DNA from: Akkermansiaceae bacterium UBA6138
Lineage (GTDB): Bacteria > Verrucomicrobiota > Verrucomicrobiia > Verrucomicrobiales > DEV007
Assembly (NCBI GenBank): GCA_002422425.1
Contig: DIVG01000005.1
Coordinates: 27,527 to 91,526, forward strand
Length of the DNA stretch: 64,000 bases
Direction: 5' to 3'
Part shown: in pieces, positions 50,605 through 59,650 of the stretch
Numbering within the stretch: position 1 is the stretch's first letter
How the letters are laid out: every line of letters starts with the position of its first letter
The notes under the pieces: model-generated
Told to the model about the DNA's origin: nothing
The model's input: only the letters and a program-made list of their open reading frames with translations
The model's database searches: none
Program-made: the position numbers and the translations under genes

Positions 50605-53600
50605 ATGCTATGCTGCCGCTTGCATCTTTCCTTTCCAGAAGACCTCCCCGTATCGCAGCGGCGCGATGACATCCGTGCAGCCCTGAGCTCGCATCAGGTT
50701 GTCATTGTATGTGGTGACACGGGGTCAGGAAAAACGACCCAGCTTCCCAAGATCGCACTCGAGATGGGGCGGGGGACGGAGGGGCGGCGCATCGGCTGCA
50801 CCCAGCCGCGCCGCATCGCCGCGACCTCGGTGGCGCGTCGCGTCGCCGAGGAACTACAGGTCGAGCTCGGGCGCGAGGTCGGTTACCAGATCCGTTTCGA
50901 GGACCGCACCGACCGCGAGGCGACGCGGGTGAAGTTCATGACCGACGGGGTCCTCCTCGCGGAGACGAGGAACGATCCGCAACTGCGGCAGTACGACACT
51001 CTCATCATCGACGAGGCGCACGAACGGTCCCTCAATATCGATTTCATCCTCGGCTACATTCACCGCACCCTCGCGAGACGTCCCGACCTCAAGATCGTGA
51101 TCTCCTCGGCCACGCTCGATGCGGGCGCTTTCTCCACCTTTTTCAACGGCGCGCCAGTCATCGAGGTCGAGGGGCGCACCTTTCCCGTGACCGATCTCTA
51201 CCAGCCGCCGCTCGATGACCGCGAGCCCCTCGCCGAGCAGATCTGCCGTGCCTTCGAGGACCTCGGCGAGATCGATCGTTTCGGCGACACCCTCGTTTTT
51301 CTCCCCGGCGAGCGCGAGATCCGCGATGCGACCGACCTGCTTGAGGGCAGAAAATACCGCGACACCCTCGTCCTCCCGCTCTTCGCCCGCCAGGCCGGGG
51401 CCGAACAGTCGGCGGTGTTTCATCCGGTGCGGTCGAAGCGGCGCGTCATCCTCGCGACGAACGTGGCCGAGACGTCGCTGACGATTCCCGGGATACGTTT
51501 TGTGATCGACTCGGGCATCGCGAGGGTGAGCCGGCACGATCCGGGCTCGGGCATTCAGCGGCTTCAGATCGAACCGGTCTCGCAGGCCAGCGCACGGCAG
51601 CGGCGCGGGCGCTGCGGACGGATCAGCGAAGGGGTCTGTGTCAGGCTCTATTCCGAAGAGGACTTCGAAGAACGGCCCGAGTTCACCGACCCCGAGATCC
51701 TGAGATCGAATCTCTCGGGCGTCGTCCTGCAAATGGCGCACCTCGGGCTGGGCGATCCGCTCGAGTTTCCCTTCGTCGATCCGCCCCAGCCGAAGCGTGT
51801 CGCCCAGGCCTATCGTGTCCTCGACGAGATCGGCGCCCTCACCAAACACGGTAAGGTGGTCGAGCTGACAGGGCTGGGTCACACTCTTGCGCGGCTGCCG
51901 CTGGACCCGCGGATCGGCCGCATCCTCATCGCGGCGGAGGAGGAAGGCTGCCTCGCCGAAGGACTCATCATCGCGAGCGCCCTCACCGTGCAGGATCCCC
52001 GCGAGCGCCCCCAGGACAAACAGCAGGCCGCCGACGAGGCCCATGCGAAGTTCCGCGACAAACGCTCGGACTTCACCGGCTGGCTCAAGCTCTGGTTCGC
52101 GATCGACGAGGTGCGGAGCCAGTCAGGCAATCAACTGCGGAAATTCTGCCAGAAAAACTTCCTTAACTACCGCCGCACTCAGGAGTGGCTCAACCTCCAC
52201 CGCGAGTTGCGTGACAGCCTGCGTCAGATGAAGTGGAAGCTGCCGCCCGCGACGCAGTCCATCACCGATCCCGACGACACCTACTCCGAGCCGCTTCACC
52301 GTGCTATCCTCGCCGCAATCCCGAGCCAGATTGGGATGAGCCGGGGACGAAAGCTCGGGTATCAGGGCGCGAATGATTCGACCTTTTTCCTCTTCCCCGG
52401 TTCGGGTGTTTTCGGGAGCGCTCCGGCCTGGGTCATGGCCTTCGAGATCGTCGAGACAGCAAAGCTCTACGCCCGCAATCTCGCGATGTTCGACCCCGGC
52501 TGGTTTGAAAAAGTCGCGCCGCATCTCTGTCGCTATCGTTACAACAATCCGCACTGGGTCATGGACCAGGGCGCGGTCTACGGCGAGGAGCGTGTCGTCG
52601 CCTTCGGCTTACCCGTCGTCGAGAAGCGCCGCATCCACTACGGACGCATCGACCGCGCGCTCTCCCGCAGCATTTTCATCCTCGAAGCCCTCGTCAATGG
52701 CAACACCCGCGCCCCTCTCGTCGCTCTCCAGCGCAATCGGGAAACGGTCGAGGCGGCAGCGCGGCTCGAGCACAAGATGCGCCGCCTCGGCGGACTCGTC
52801 CATCCCGAGAATGTCGTCGCCTTTTACGAGGAGAAAATCCCGCCGACGATCTGCACGCAAAAGGATTTCGAAAAATGGGCCTCGGCCCAGCCGCCGGGCA
52901 CCCTCGATTTCGAGATCGAGGACTGCATCATCCCGCAGAGTACGCCGATCGCGGTGGAGGACTTTCCCGACAGGCTGCTCTCGCCCGACGGGGAATCGCT
53001 CTTTCCCCTAACCTATCTTCACAATCCCTCCGACCCCGGCGATGGCCTCACCGTGACGATCCCCCTCGTCGAGTTGCCCCATCTCCCGCCCTGGTTCGGC
53101 GAATGGCTCGTGCCTGGATGGCTCGGGGAAAAGGTCTCCGCGATCCTGCGCTGTCTGCGCAAAGAGCTGCGCACAATGCTGCCGTCGAATCGCGAACTCG
53201 TCGATGAATTCATCGCCGTGTGGGACGGCTACGAACCGCAGTGCGGTCTCCTCGACGGGCTCATCGATTACCTGCACGAGGCCTACGGGCTCGAGGTCTC
53301 GCCGGGGGCCTTTGATCTCGAGCGACTCCCGCATTACCTGCACTTGCGCTTCGAGATCGTCGACGACCGCGGTCGGGTCGTCGGCACCGGGACCGATCTC
53401 GTCGATCTCCAGACGCGCCTCGCCGACCGCGTGCGGGACCGCTTCAGCGAGGTCTCGAAAGGACGTTTTGAGAAATCCCGGATCAGCTCGTGGTCCTTCG
53501 GTGATCTCCCGAAAAAAGTCGCGCTCGATCGGCATACTTTCGGTTTTCCCGGCCTCCATGACACCGGCGAGGACAGGCCTGGAATGAGGCTCTGGGCGTC

Positions 53601-54453
53601 CGAGGAATGCGCCATCGCCCAGCATCGCCTCGGCGTCGCGGTGCTCTATTGTTATACCCGGCGCGAGACCGTGACGCGGCTCCTTGAGGTGATGTTCAGC
53701 GGACGAGCCCTCGCGCTCGCCCCGGCTCCGCGTGCCGTGGCAAAGCCCTCTCCCGGCGGGGCGGGAAATTTCGGGTCTCTTGCCGCGGCTTTCGGCGGAT
53801 CGGTCAAGCCGGCCCGGTCGGTGCCCGAGGCTGTCCCTGAGAAAAAGGCGGCCGCCAAGGCCCCCGGTTCGGGACGCTTCCTCACGCCGGCCGAGTCGCT
53901 CCTCTTTTCCCGGATCGGACAGGATTCGAAACGCCATCGCGACGATCTCCTGCGCCGCATTGTCATTGATCTGGCCGGGGCACCTTACACGGAAGCCGAG
54001 TGGCAAAAGGCGGTGGCCCATACCGATGAAGCCCTCTTTGCGCATGCCGCCGAAGTCTGCGAGGCGGTGGGAAAAATCCTGCGAGTCATCGAGACGCTTA
54101 GCAGTCTCCTCGGCAGCCGCGAGGCGGGCTACGAGGAATCGATCGAGGACGCAAGACGGCATTTTGACATGCTCCTGAGTCCGGGGTGGCTCCTCGTCGC
54201 CGACTTCGGACTGACTCTGCTCCATTTCCAGGGACTCGAGATGCGCCTCACCCGCATGCTCGGGGCGGCACCGGTGAAGGATCTGCAAAAGCTTGAGCGC
54301 TACGAAGACGCTGCCGCTCCGATTTGGCGCGAGGCCGTGGAGTGTAGCTGCGGGCAATGTCTCCCCGCGATTCAGCTGTGGAGCCTGCTGGAGGCCGATA
54401 ACGACCTTAGGCTGAAATGCTTTGCCCCCGAAATCCGGGCACGGATGAAGTGA
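50605..54453 (+). CDS. hrpA: ATP-dependent RNA helicase HrpA
   Basis: From the ATG at 50605 the protein has 1282 residues, close to the usual HrpA length of about 1300. Walker A is GDTGSGKT at residues 37-44, the DEAH box is at 136-139, and motif VI reads QRRGRCGR. The helicase core is followed by HA2 and OB domains and by the large C-terminal DUF3418 domain of the HrpA family. A flexible Ala/Pro/Lys linker (AVPEKKAAAKAP) separates two parts of the C-terminal half. HrpA unwinds RNA and, in Escherichia coli, splits collided or stalled ribosomes. It is convergent with engB. Confidence 0.94.
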   Translation: MLCCRLHLSFPEDLPVSQRRDDIRAALSSHQVVIVCGDTGSGKTTQLPKIALEMGRGTEGRRIGCTQPRRIAATSVARRVAEELQVELGREVGYQIRFEDRTDREATRVKFMTDGVLLAETRNDPQLRQYDTLIIDEAHERSLNIDFILGYIHRTLARRPDLKIVISSATLDAGAFSTFFNGAPVIEVEGRTFPVTDLYQPPLDDREPLAEQICRAFEDLGEIDRFGDTLVFLPGEREIRDATDLLEGRKYRDTLVLPLFARQAGAEQSAVFHPVRSKRRVILATNVAETSLTIPGIRFVIDSGIARVSRHDPGSGIQRLQIEPVSQASARQRRGRCGRISEGVCVRLYSEEDFEERPEFTDPEILRSNLSGVVLQMAHLGLGDPLEFPFVDPPQPKRVAQAYRVLDEIGALTKHGKVVELTGLGHTLARLPLDPRIGRILIAAEEEGCLAEGLIIASALTVQDPRERPQDKQQAADEAHAKFRDKRSDFTGWLKLWFAIDEVRSQSGNQLRKFCQKNFLNYRRTQEWLNLHRELRDSLRQMKWKLPPATQSITDPDDTYSEPLHRAILAAIPSQIGMSRGRKLGYQGANDSTFFLFPGSGVFGSAPAWVMAFEIVETAKLYARNLAMFDPGWFEKVAPHLCRYRYNNPHWVMDQGAVYGEERVVAFGLPVVEKRRIHYGRIDRALSRSIFILEALVNGNTRAPLVALQRNRETVEAAARLEHKMRRLGGLVHPENVVAFYEEKIPPTICTQKDFEKWASAQPPGTLDFEIEDCIIPQSTPIAVEDFPDRLLSPDGESLFPLTYLHNPSDPGDGLTVTIPLVELPHLPPWFGEWLVPGWLGEKVSAILRCLRKELRTMLPSNRELVDEFIAVWDGYEPQCGLLDGLIDYLHEAYGLEVSPGAFDLERLPHYLHLRFEIVDDRGRVVGTGTDLVDLQTRLADRVRDRFSEVSKGRFEKSRISSWSFGDLPKKVALDRHTFGFPGLHDTGEDRPGMRLWASEECAIAQHRLGVAVLYCYTRRETVTRLLEVMFSGRALALAPAPRAVAKPSPGGAGNFGSLAAAFGGSVKPARSVPEAVPEKKAAAKAPGSGRFLTPAESLLFSRIGQDSKRHRDDLLRRIVIDLAGAPYTEAEWQKAVAHTDEALFAHAAEVCEAVGKILRVIETLSSLLGSREAGYEESIEDARRHFDMLLSPGWLLVADFGLTLLHFQGLEMRLTRMLGAAPVKDLQKLERYEDAAAPIWREAVECSCGQCLPAIQLWSLLEADNDLRLKCFAPEIRARMK

Positions 54454-54475
54454 GGGAACGAGTGACTTTCCGACC

Positions 54476-55069
54476 TCACGTCTTCTTCATCTCGCGGATC
54501 GCGCTGAGCACGTCCATGCGGCCGGTCTTGTCCTTCACCGACGTGATGAAGGTGGGCGGCTGACCATCGACATACTCACTGAGAGCGGTGAGAAAAAGGT
54601 CCCGGTTCGTCGCCACTTTCGAGGGCTTCAGCTTGTCCGACTTGGTGAAGATGAGGGAGAACGGGACCGCCTTTTCCACGAGCCAGGTCACGAAGTCGAT
54701 GTCGATCTTCTGGGGCTCGTGACGGCTGTCGATGAGGACAAAGACGTGCGTCAGTCCCTCGCGGAATTCGAGATAATCGGCGACGAAGTCATTGAAGCGG
54801 TTGCGCTCGGACTTCGGCGCCCGTGCATAACCGTAGCCGGGCAGATCGACGAGGCACCAGTCTTCGTTCACGACGAAGAAATTGATGAGCCGCGTGTGGC
54901 CCGGCGACGACGAGACCTTGGCGAGCCCGGCCTGATTGCAGAGCATGTTGATGAGGGACGATTTCCCCACATTGGATCGACCGATGAAGGCGAACTCGGG
55001 GAGCACGGCGACGGGGCAGGACTCGACGCTGTCGAAGCTGGTGGCAAAGCGGGCGGAGGTGATTTTCAT
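54476..55069 (-). CDS. engB: Ribosome-biogenesis GTP-binding protein EngB/YsxC
   Basis: The 197-residue TRAFAC GTPase assists large-subunit assembly. It has G1 GRSNVGKSS, G2 around SSSPGHTR, G3 DLPGYGYA, G4 TKSD and G5 TSVKD. The Y-G-Y-A variant after DLPG is typical of EngB. It is downstream of rsgA on the same strand, 9 bases apart, so the two assembly GTPases for the large and small subunits probably share a transcript. Confidence 0.95.
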   Translation of the reverse strand: MKITSARFATSFDSVESCPVAVLPEFAFIGRSNVGKSSLINMLCNQAGLAKVSSSPGHTRLINFFVVNEDWCLVDLPGYGYARAPKSERNRFNDFVADYLEFREGLTHVFVLIDSRHEPQKIDIDFVTWLVEKAVPFSLIFTKSDKLKPSKVATNRDLFLTALSEYVDGQPPTFITSVKDKTGRMDVLSAIREMKKT

Positions 55070-55078
55070 GGTGTCGTC

Positions 55079-56182
55079 TCAGGCTCTCGGTTTCAGATCC
55101 GCTTCGTATTCCCGGCGGTCCTCGAGGTTGCGCGCCTTGACGCGGTGATCTCGTTTGGCGCGGCGTTCGAGGGTCATGTTGCGTTTTTTGAGCCGCTTTT
55201 TGAGTTTGGCGATCTCTTCGTCGAGTTTCATGAATCCCTCGTATCGCTCCAGCGCGAGAGAACCAATCTCGACCGCTTCGCGCACGACGCAACCGGCATC
55301 CGACCCGTGGCTGCAGTCGTGGAAACGGCACTGCTCGGCGAGCGCCTCGATATCGAGGAATTTTTCCCGCAGGGTGTGCTCGTCGGTCCACATCTGGACC
55401 TCGCGGATACCGGGGTTATCAATGAGAATGCCGCCCTCTTCGAGGACGATGAGCTCGCGCGCGGTTGTGGTGTGGCGGCCCTTTCCGGTGACTTCGTTGA
55501 CCTCGCCTTCCTCCTGCCACTCCTCACCGAGGAGGGCGTTGATGAGCGAGGATTTCCCGACACCGCTCGATCCGACGAAGGTGATCGAGACGCCCGGCTT
55601 GAGATACTGCCGGATCGCCGAGACATTCTCGCCGTTGATCGCGCTCGTCACCATGACCGCCGCTTCGGGGCAGATCGCGCGGATCGACTCGGCCGCGTCG
55701 CGATTGTGATCCGCAGGAAAAAGGTCGGACTTGTTCACCAGCACGACCGGTTTCGCCCCGCTGCGACCGATCAGGGCGAAGAAGCGCTCCATCCGCCGCA
55801 GGTTGAGATCGGTCCCCGCGTCGGTGACGACACAGACGAGCGAGACATTGGCCGCGATGACCTGCTCTTCGCTGCTCTTGCCGGGAGCCTTTCGGGAAAA
55901 GCAGGTCTGCCGGGAGAGGCGGGCGCGGATGACGTGGTCGAGGTCGCCCGTGCCGATCTCAAGCGCGACCCAGTCGCCCACGGCGGGGAGTTCGGCGTCG
56001 CAGCTCGCGTCGTGGTAGACCTTGCCGCTCATGACGACCTCGTATTCGTAGCCGCCTTCGGTGAGGGCCCCGTAAGTGATCTTGTTGTCGCGAATGAGGC
56101 GCGCGGGAACCCACCCCTTTTTGGTAAAGGGGGCGAATTCTTCTTCAAAGCGCTCGTTCCAGCCCAGATCGTGCAGGGTCAT
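55079..56182 (-). CDS. rsgA: Small ribosomal subunit biogenesis GTPase RsgA
   Basis: The protein is a circularly permuted GTPase: G4 (NKSD) comes before G1 (GSSGVGKSS) and G3 (DNPG). An N-terminal OB domain (VMSGKVYHDASCDAELPAVGDWVAL) and a C-terminal zinc finger (C-x-x-H-D-C-S-H ... C) flank it, followed by a long basic helical tail. With the ATG at 56182 it has 367 residues; an in-frame ATG at 56212 is the alternative, and neither has a good ribosome-binding site. RsgA helps release RbfA and checks maturation of the 30S subunit. Confidence 0.95.
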   Translation of the reverse strand: MTLHDLGWNERFEEEFAPFTKKGWVPARLIRDNKITYGALTEGGYEYEVVMSGKVYHDASCDAELPAVGDWVALEIGTGDLDHVIRARLSRQTCFSRKAPGKSSEEQVIAANVSLVCVVTDAGTDLNLRRMERFFALIGRSGAKPVVLVNKSDLFPADHNRDAAESIRAICPEAAVMVTSAINGENVSAIRQYLKPGVSITFVGSSGVGKSSLINALLGEEWQEEGEVNEVTGKGRHTTTARELIVLEEGGILIDNPGIREVQMWTDEHTLREKFLDIEALAEQCRFHDCSHGSDAGCVVREAVEIGSLALERYEGFMKLDEEIAKLKKRLKKRNMTLERRAKRDHRVKARNLEDRREYEADLKPRA

Positions 56183-56265
56183 GGGGGGAATGTAGCGGAT
56201 GCCTCCGATCATTCACCTCATTTCTGGGCTCGACCGATGGCGGTCGAACCTGCGATGATGAAAAG

Positions 56266-56742
56266 ATGAAACTGTGGCTTAAAATTCTTCTTTGCATCCT
56301 CGTGGTGAATCTCCTCGGAGGAGCCGGAGCATTTTTCACGATGGATTCCCTGAAGGACTGGTATCCCTCGCTCGCAAAACCGCCCGGCGTGCCGCCGAAC
56401 TCCATTTTCGGTCCGGTCTGGACGGTCCTCTACGCGATGATGGGCACCGCCTTTGCTCTCGTTTGGCACCGTGCGCCGTCCGGGCCAGGCAAGCGTGCCG
56501 CCCTCCGGACGTTTCTTGCCCAGTTTCTCCTCAATCTCGCGTGGACTCCGCTTTTTTTCGGAGCGCACCTCACCGGGGTGGCCCTCGTCGTTATTGTGGC
56601 GCTTTGGATTATGATCCTGCTCACGATCCTGAAATTTCGTCCTCTCGACCGCCTCGCCGCCTTGCTGCTCGTTCCCTATCTGATCTGGGTGAGCTATGCC
56701 ACTTACCTGAATGCCGGCTATTTAGTCCTTAATCCTCGCTGA
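56266..56742 (+). CDS. tspO: TspO/MBR family protein
   Basis: The 158-residue membrane protein has five hydrophobic segments, as in the TspO/translocator family. Marks are WYPSLAKPPGVPPNSIFGPVWTVLYAMMG, FLLNLAWTPLFFGAH and LIWVSYATYLNAGYLVLN. The proteins bind porphyrins and other ligands in the membrane; in bacteria they are linked to stress and tetrapyrrole control, but the role in this organism is unknown. It is divergent from rsgA. Confidence 0.93.
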   Translation: MKLWLKILLCILVVNLLGGAGAFFTMDSLKDWYPSLAKPPGVPPNSIFGPVWTVLYAMMGTAFALVWHRAPSGPGKRAALRTFLAQFLLNLAWTPLFFGAHLTGVALVVIVALWIMILLTILKFRPLDRLAALLLVPYLIWVSYATYLNAGYLVLNPR

Positions 56743-56832
56743 TGAACCGAAGCCCCCGCATTTGGCAATTCTCTGATCTGTGCTAAGGATGACGGGCACT
56801 GTCACCCCCAGCATTTCAGCACCCGAAATCCC

Positions 56833-58083
56833 ATGAAAATTCTAGTCGTAGGCAAAGGCGGACGCGAGCACGCGATCATCACCGCTCTTTCGGAATCGCC
56901 GACGGAGACCGAGATTTATTCCTTTCCCGGATCGGATGCTATTTTTGAGCTGGCTCGTCCGGTCGAGGCCAATGGCGTCGCGTCACTCGTCGCTTTCATG
57001 GTGAAGGAGGGTATAGACCTTTGCGTCGCGGGGGAGGAGAGTTATCTCGTGAAGGACGAAGGTCTCGCCAATGCCTGCAAGGCGGCGGGAATTCCCTGTT
57101 GGGGGCCACCCAAAGAGTCGGCCCAGCTTGAGGCGAGTAAGAAATTCGCGAAGGAATTCATGGTGCGTCACGCCATCCCCACGGGTGGCTACGCGTCGGT
57201 CAACACGATCGAGGACGCCCGCGCCGCGATTGGTGGAAAATACCCGACCGTGCTGAAGTTCGACGGGCTCGCGGCAGGCAAAGGAGTCGCCGTCTGCCCC
57301 GATGAGGCTTCGGCCGAAGAGTTCCTGCAGGAGGTGCTCGTCGACCGGAAGTTCGGCGAGGGACAGCTTCTCGTGGAGGAATTTCTCGAAGGGCCCGAAA
57401 TCTCGATCTTTGTCTCGGTAGTCGACCGTACTTTTCAGATTCTCGCTCCGGCCCGCGATTACAAGCGCATCTATGACGGTGACGAGGGTCCGAACACCGG
57501 CGGGATGGGTGCGGTCAGTTCGCTCGAGATGCTCGACGACGAACTGCTCGAACTCATCGAGGGCGAGATGGTGCGACCTACCGTCGAGGGCCTCATCAAT
57601 GATGGTCTTCCCTACCGAGGCTTTCTTTATTTTGGTCTTATGCTCACGGCGGACGGACCGAAGATGCTGGAATACAATTGCCGCTTCGGCGATCCCGAGG
57701 CGCAGGCGGTGCTGCCGATGATTAGCGGCGACTTCGCGCAGTATGTCTACGAGGGAGCGAAGGGGCATCTCAAGCCCGAACTGATTCAGTTCGCCGACGG
57801 CTGGAGCATCTGTCTGGTCTCGGCTTCGGCGGGGTATCCGGCCGGCTCGCGAAACGGCGACGTCATCTCCGGACTCGATCAGGTCAGCGGGGCGCGTGTT
57901 TTCCACGCCGGCACGAAGCGGAACGCGGACGGGAACTTCGAGACCGCCGGGGGCCGTGTCCTCGTCGTCGTGGCCTCGGGCGCGACCCGGCAGGAGGCGG
58001 TCGAAAAGGTCTACGCCGAGAGTGACAAGGTGACCTTCGACGGCCGCCAGCGCCGTTCGGACATCGGAACGCGAAATTTTTGA
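56833..58083 (+). CDS. purD: Phosphoribosylamine--glycine ligase
   Basis: The 416-residue ATP-grasp enzyme makes glycinamide ribonucleotide in purine synthesis. Starting MKILVVGKGGREHAI, it has the ATP-grasp core LKFDGLAAGKGVAVC, the loop DYKRIYDGDEGPNTGGMGAVS and the metal-site LEYNCRFGDPEAQAV. No other pur genes surround it. It precedes pyrR by 52 bases, so the purine and pyrimidine genes may share a transcript. Confidence 0.96.
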   Translation: MKILVVGKGGREHAIITALSESPTETEIYSFPGSDAIFELARPVEANGVASLVAFMVKEGIDLCVAGEESYLVKDEGLANACKAAGIPCWGPPKESAQLEASKKFAKEFMVRHAIPTGGYASVNTIEDARAAIGGKYPTVLKFDGLAAGKGVAVCPDEASAEEFLQEVLVDRKFGEGQLLVEEFLEGPEISIFVSVVDRTFQILAPARDYKRIYDGDEGPNTGGMGAVSSLEMLDDELLELIEGEMVRPTVEGLINDGLPYRGFLYFGLMLTADGPKMLEYNCRFGDPEAQAVLPMISGDFAQYVYEGAKGHLKPELIQFADGWSICLVSASAGYPAGSRNGDVISGLDQVSGARVFHAGTKRNADGNFETAGGRVLVVVASGATRQEAVEKVYAESDKVTFDGRQRRSDIGTRNF

Positions 58084-58086
58084 TGC

Positions 58087-58136
58087 AGGTCCTTGATTAA
58101 GGCCTAAAAGTGACAGCGTCAAAGCGCTAAGGACCT
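58087..58136 (+). promoter_or_regulatory. Hairpin that would pair with the pyrR ribosome-binding site
   Basis: AGGTCCTT (58087-58094) is the reverse complement of AAGGACCT (58129-58136), which covers the AAGG Shine-Dalgarno-like sequence and the first base of the TTG start codon of pyrR. If formed, the eight-base-pair stem (34-base loop) would hide the pyrR start. It does not match the classical PyrR-binding loop, so a regulatory role is only a suggestion. Confidence 0.35.
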
Positions 58137-58711
58137 TGAGTGACACGGGAGACATCATCCGGGAAGAAATCCTGAGCCCAGAGGGGATTCAGGAGGCCAT
58201 CGCCGTGATGGCGCGGGACATTGCCTATCGCTGTGCCGGGGACAATGTCGCTTTCATCGGTATCTACACCCGCGGGGTCACCCTCGCTCGCCGCGTCGCC
58301 GCCGTCCTGAAGACGCAGGGCCTCAACTACCCCGTCGGCACGCTCGATATCTCGCTCTACCGCGACGACTTTGACAATCGCGGTTCGGAATTGCCCCGGC
58401 TCGAGAGCTCGGATGTGCCCTTTGCCCTCGACGACACCCGTGTCATCATTTTTGACGAAGTCATCTTTACCGGTCGCACCGTGCGGGCCGCCCTCGACGG
58501 GCTCATGGACTACGGCCGCCCTGCCAAAATCGAGCTCGCCGTCCTCATCGATCGCGGCCACCGCGAGATCCCGATCCAGCCCGATTATGTCGGGAAAACG
58601 ATCGGCACGAACCGCGATCAGTATGTGAAGGTGCGATTCCACGAAGACGATGAGCGCGAGGGGGTCTTCATCGTGAAAAAACGAGCCGGTCACCCGCATC
58701 ACCCCGCATGA
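58136..58711 (+). CDS. pyrR: Bifunctional pyr operon regulator/uracil phosphoribosyltransferase
   Basis: The 191-residue protein starts at a TTG preceded by AAGGACC. It has a type I phosphoribosyltransferase fold; the PRPP-binding loop is DEVIFTGRT at residues 107-115. The strings YTRGVTLARRVA and AVLIDRGHREIPIQPDYVGKTI are those of PyrR, which binds pyr mRNA in the presence of UMP and also has weak uracil phosphoribosyltransferase activity. It overlaps pyrB by four bases (ATGA), as in a typical pyr operon. Confidence 0.94.
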   Translation: MSDTGDIIREEILSPEGIQEAIAVMARDIAYRCAGDNVAFIGIYTRGVTLARRVAAVLKTQGLNYPVGTLDISLYRDDFDNRGSELPRLESSDVPFALDDTRVIIFDEVIFTGRTVRAALDGLMDYGRPAKIELAVLIDRGHREIPIQPDYVGKTIGTNRDQYVKVRFHEDDEREGVFIVKKRAGHPHHPA

Positions 58712-59646
58712 GTGAACTGAAACCGCGCAAAGACCTGCTCGACATCGAAAGCCTCGACCGGGAGGAGATCGAGTATGTGCTGGAAAACGCGGTTCCTTTC
58801 AAGCAGCTCTTCCAGCGCTCCGTCAAGAAGGTCCCGACCTTGCGGGGGAAGACGGTCCTGAACCTTTTCTACGAGCCCTCCACCCGCACGAGCAGCTCCT
58901 TCGAAGTCGCCGCGAACCGTCTTTCGGCGGACGTGACGAACTTCACCATTTCGAGCTCATCAGTGGTGAAAGGGGAATCACTCCTCGACACGATCGAGAC
59001 CCTCCAGGCGATGCGGTCGGACTACATTGTGATCCGCCACCAGGCGGCGGGCGTCCCCGGGATCGTTGCTAAGCATACCGGTGCCTCGGTCATCAATGCG
59101 GGTGACGGCTACCACGCCCACCCGACCCAGGCGCTCCTCGATGCGATGACAATTCGTGAGGTTTATCCCGAATACAAAGGGCGCAAGGTTGTCATCGTCG
59201 GTGATGTCCTGCACTCGCGCGTGGCCCGCTCGACGAGCACGCTCCTGAATAAACTCGGCATCGAGGTGGCGGTCTTAGGCCCGGGTTCGCTCATTCCCGA
59301 AGGGCGGCACGACTTCATGACAAGGCTGCGCTCGTGGGACGAGGTCTTTGACTGGAAACCCGATGCGGTCTACCTCCTGCGCGTCCAGATGGAGCGGCAG
59401 GAAGGCCAGTTTTTCCCCAGCATTGCCGAGTATCACAAGATGTACGGGATGAACAGCCAGCGGCTCGTGCGCATGCGCGAACTGGGGGCCTACCTGATGC
59501 ACCCGGGACCGGTGAACCGCGGCGTTGAAATCACCGACGAGGCGATGCGCTACGAGCGCAGCCTCATCAGCACCCAGGTCGAGAACGGCATCGCCGTCCG
59601 CATGGCCGTGCTTCACTGGCTCAAACCCGAAACCGACAAGGACTAG
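58708..59646 (+). CDS. pyrB: Aspartate carbamoyltransferase catalytic subunit
   Basis: The 312-residue enzyme makes carbamoyl aspartate. The carbamoyl phosphate loop is EPSTRTSSSFE (residues 56-66), with IRHQAAGVP, DGYHAHPTQALLDAMT and MHPGPVNRGVEIT. No pyrI regulatory chain is present, so it is probably an unregulated trimer, with control by PyrR. The gene overlaps the end of pyrR and precedes pyrC by 4 bases. Confidence 0.96.
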   Translation: MSELKPRKDLLDIESLDREEIEYVLENAVPFKQLFQRSVKKVPTLRGKTVLNLFYEPSTRTSSSFEVAANRLSADVTNFTISSSSVVKGESLLDTIETLQAMRSDYIVIRHQAAGVPGIVAKHTGASVINAGDGYHAHPTQALLDAMTIREVYPEYKGRKVVIVGDVLHSRVARSTSTLLNKLGIEVAVLGPGSLIPEGRHDFMTRLRSWDEVFDWKPDAVYLLRVQMERQEGQFFPSIAEYHKMYGMNSQRLVRMRELGAYLMHPGPVNRGVEITDEAMRYERSLISTQVENGIAVRMAVLHWLKPETDKD

Positions 59647-59650
59647 AACG

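Noticed and set aside
53008..54357. Minus-strand open frame of 449 codons
   Set aside because: It is antisense to the HrpA C-terminal domain and has no recognisable family.
59525..59650. Earlier pyrC start
   Set aside because: The extension overlaps pyrB in another frame; the ATG at 59651 directly precedes the conserved start and is 4 bases from the pyrB stop.
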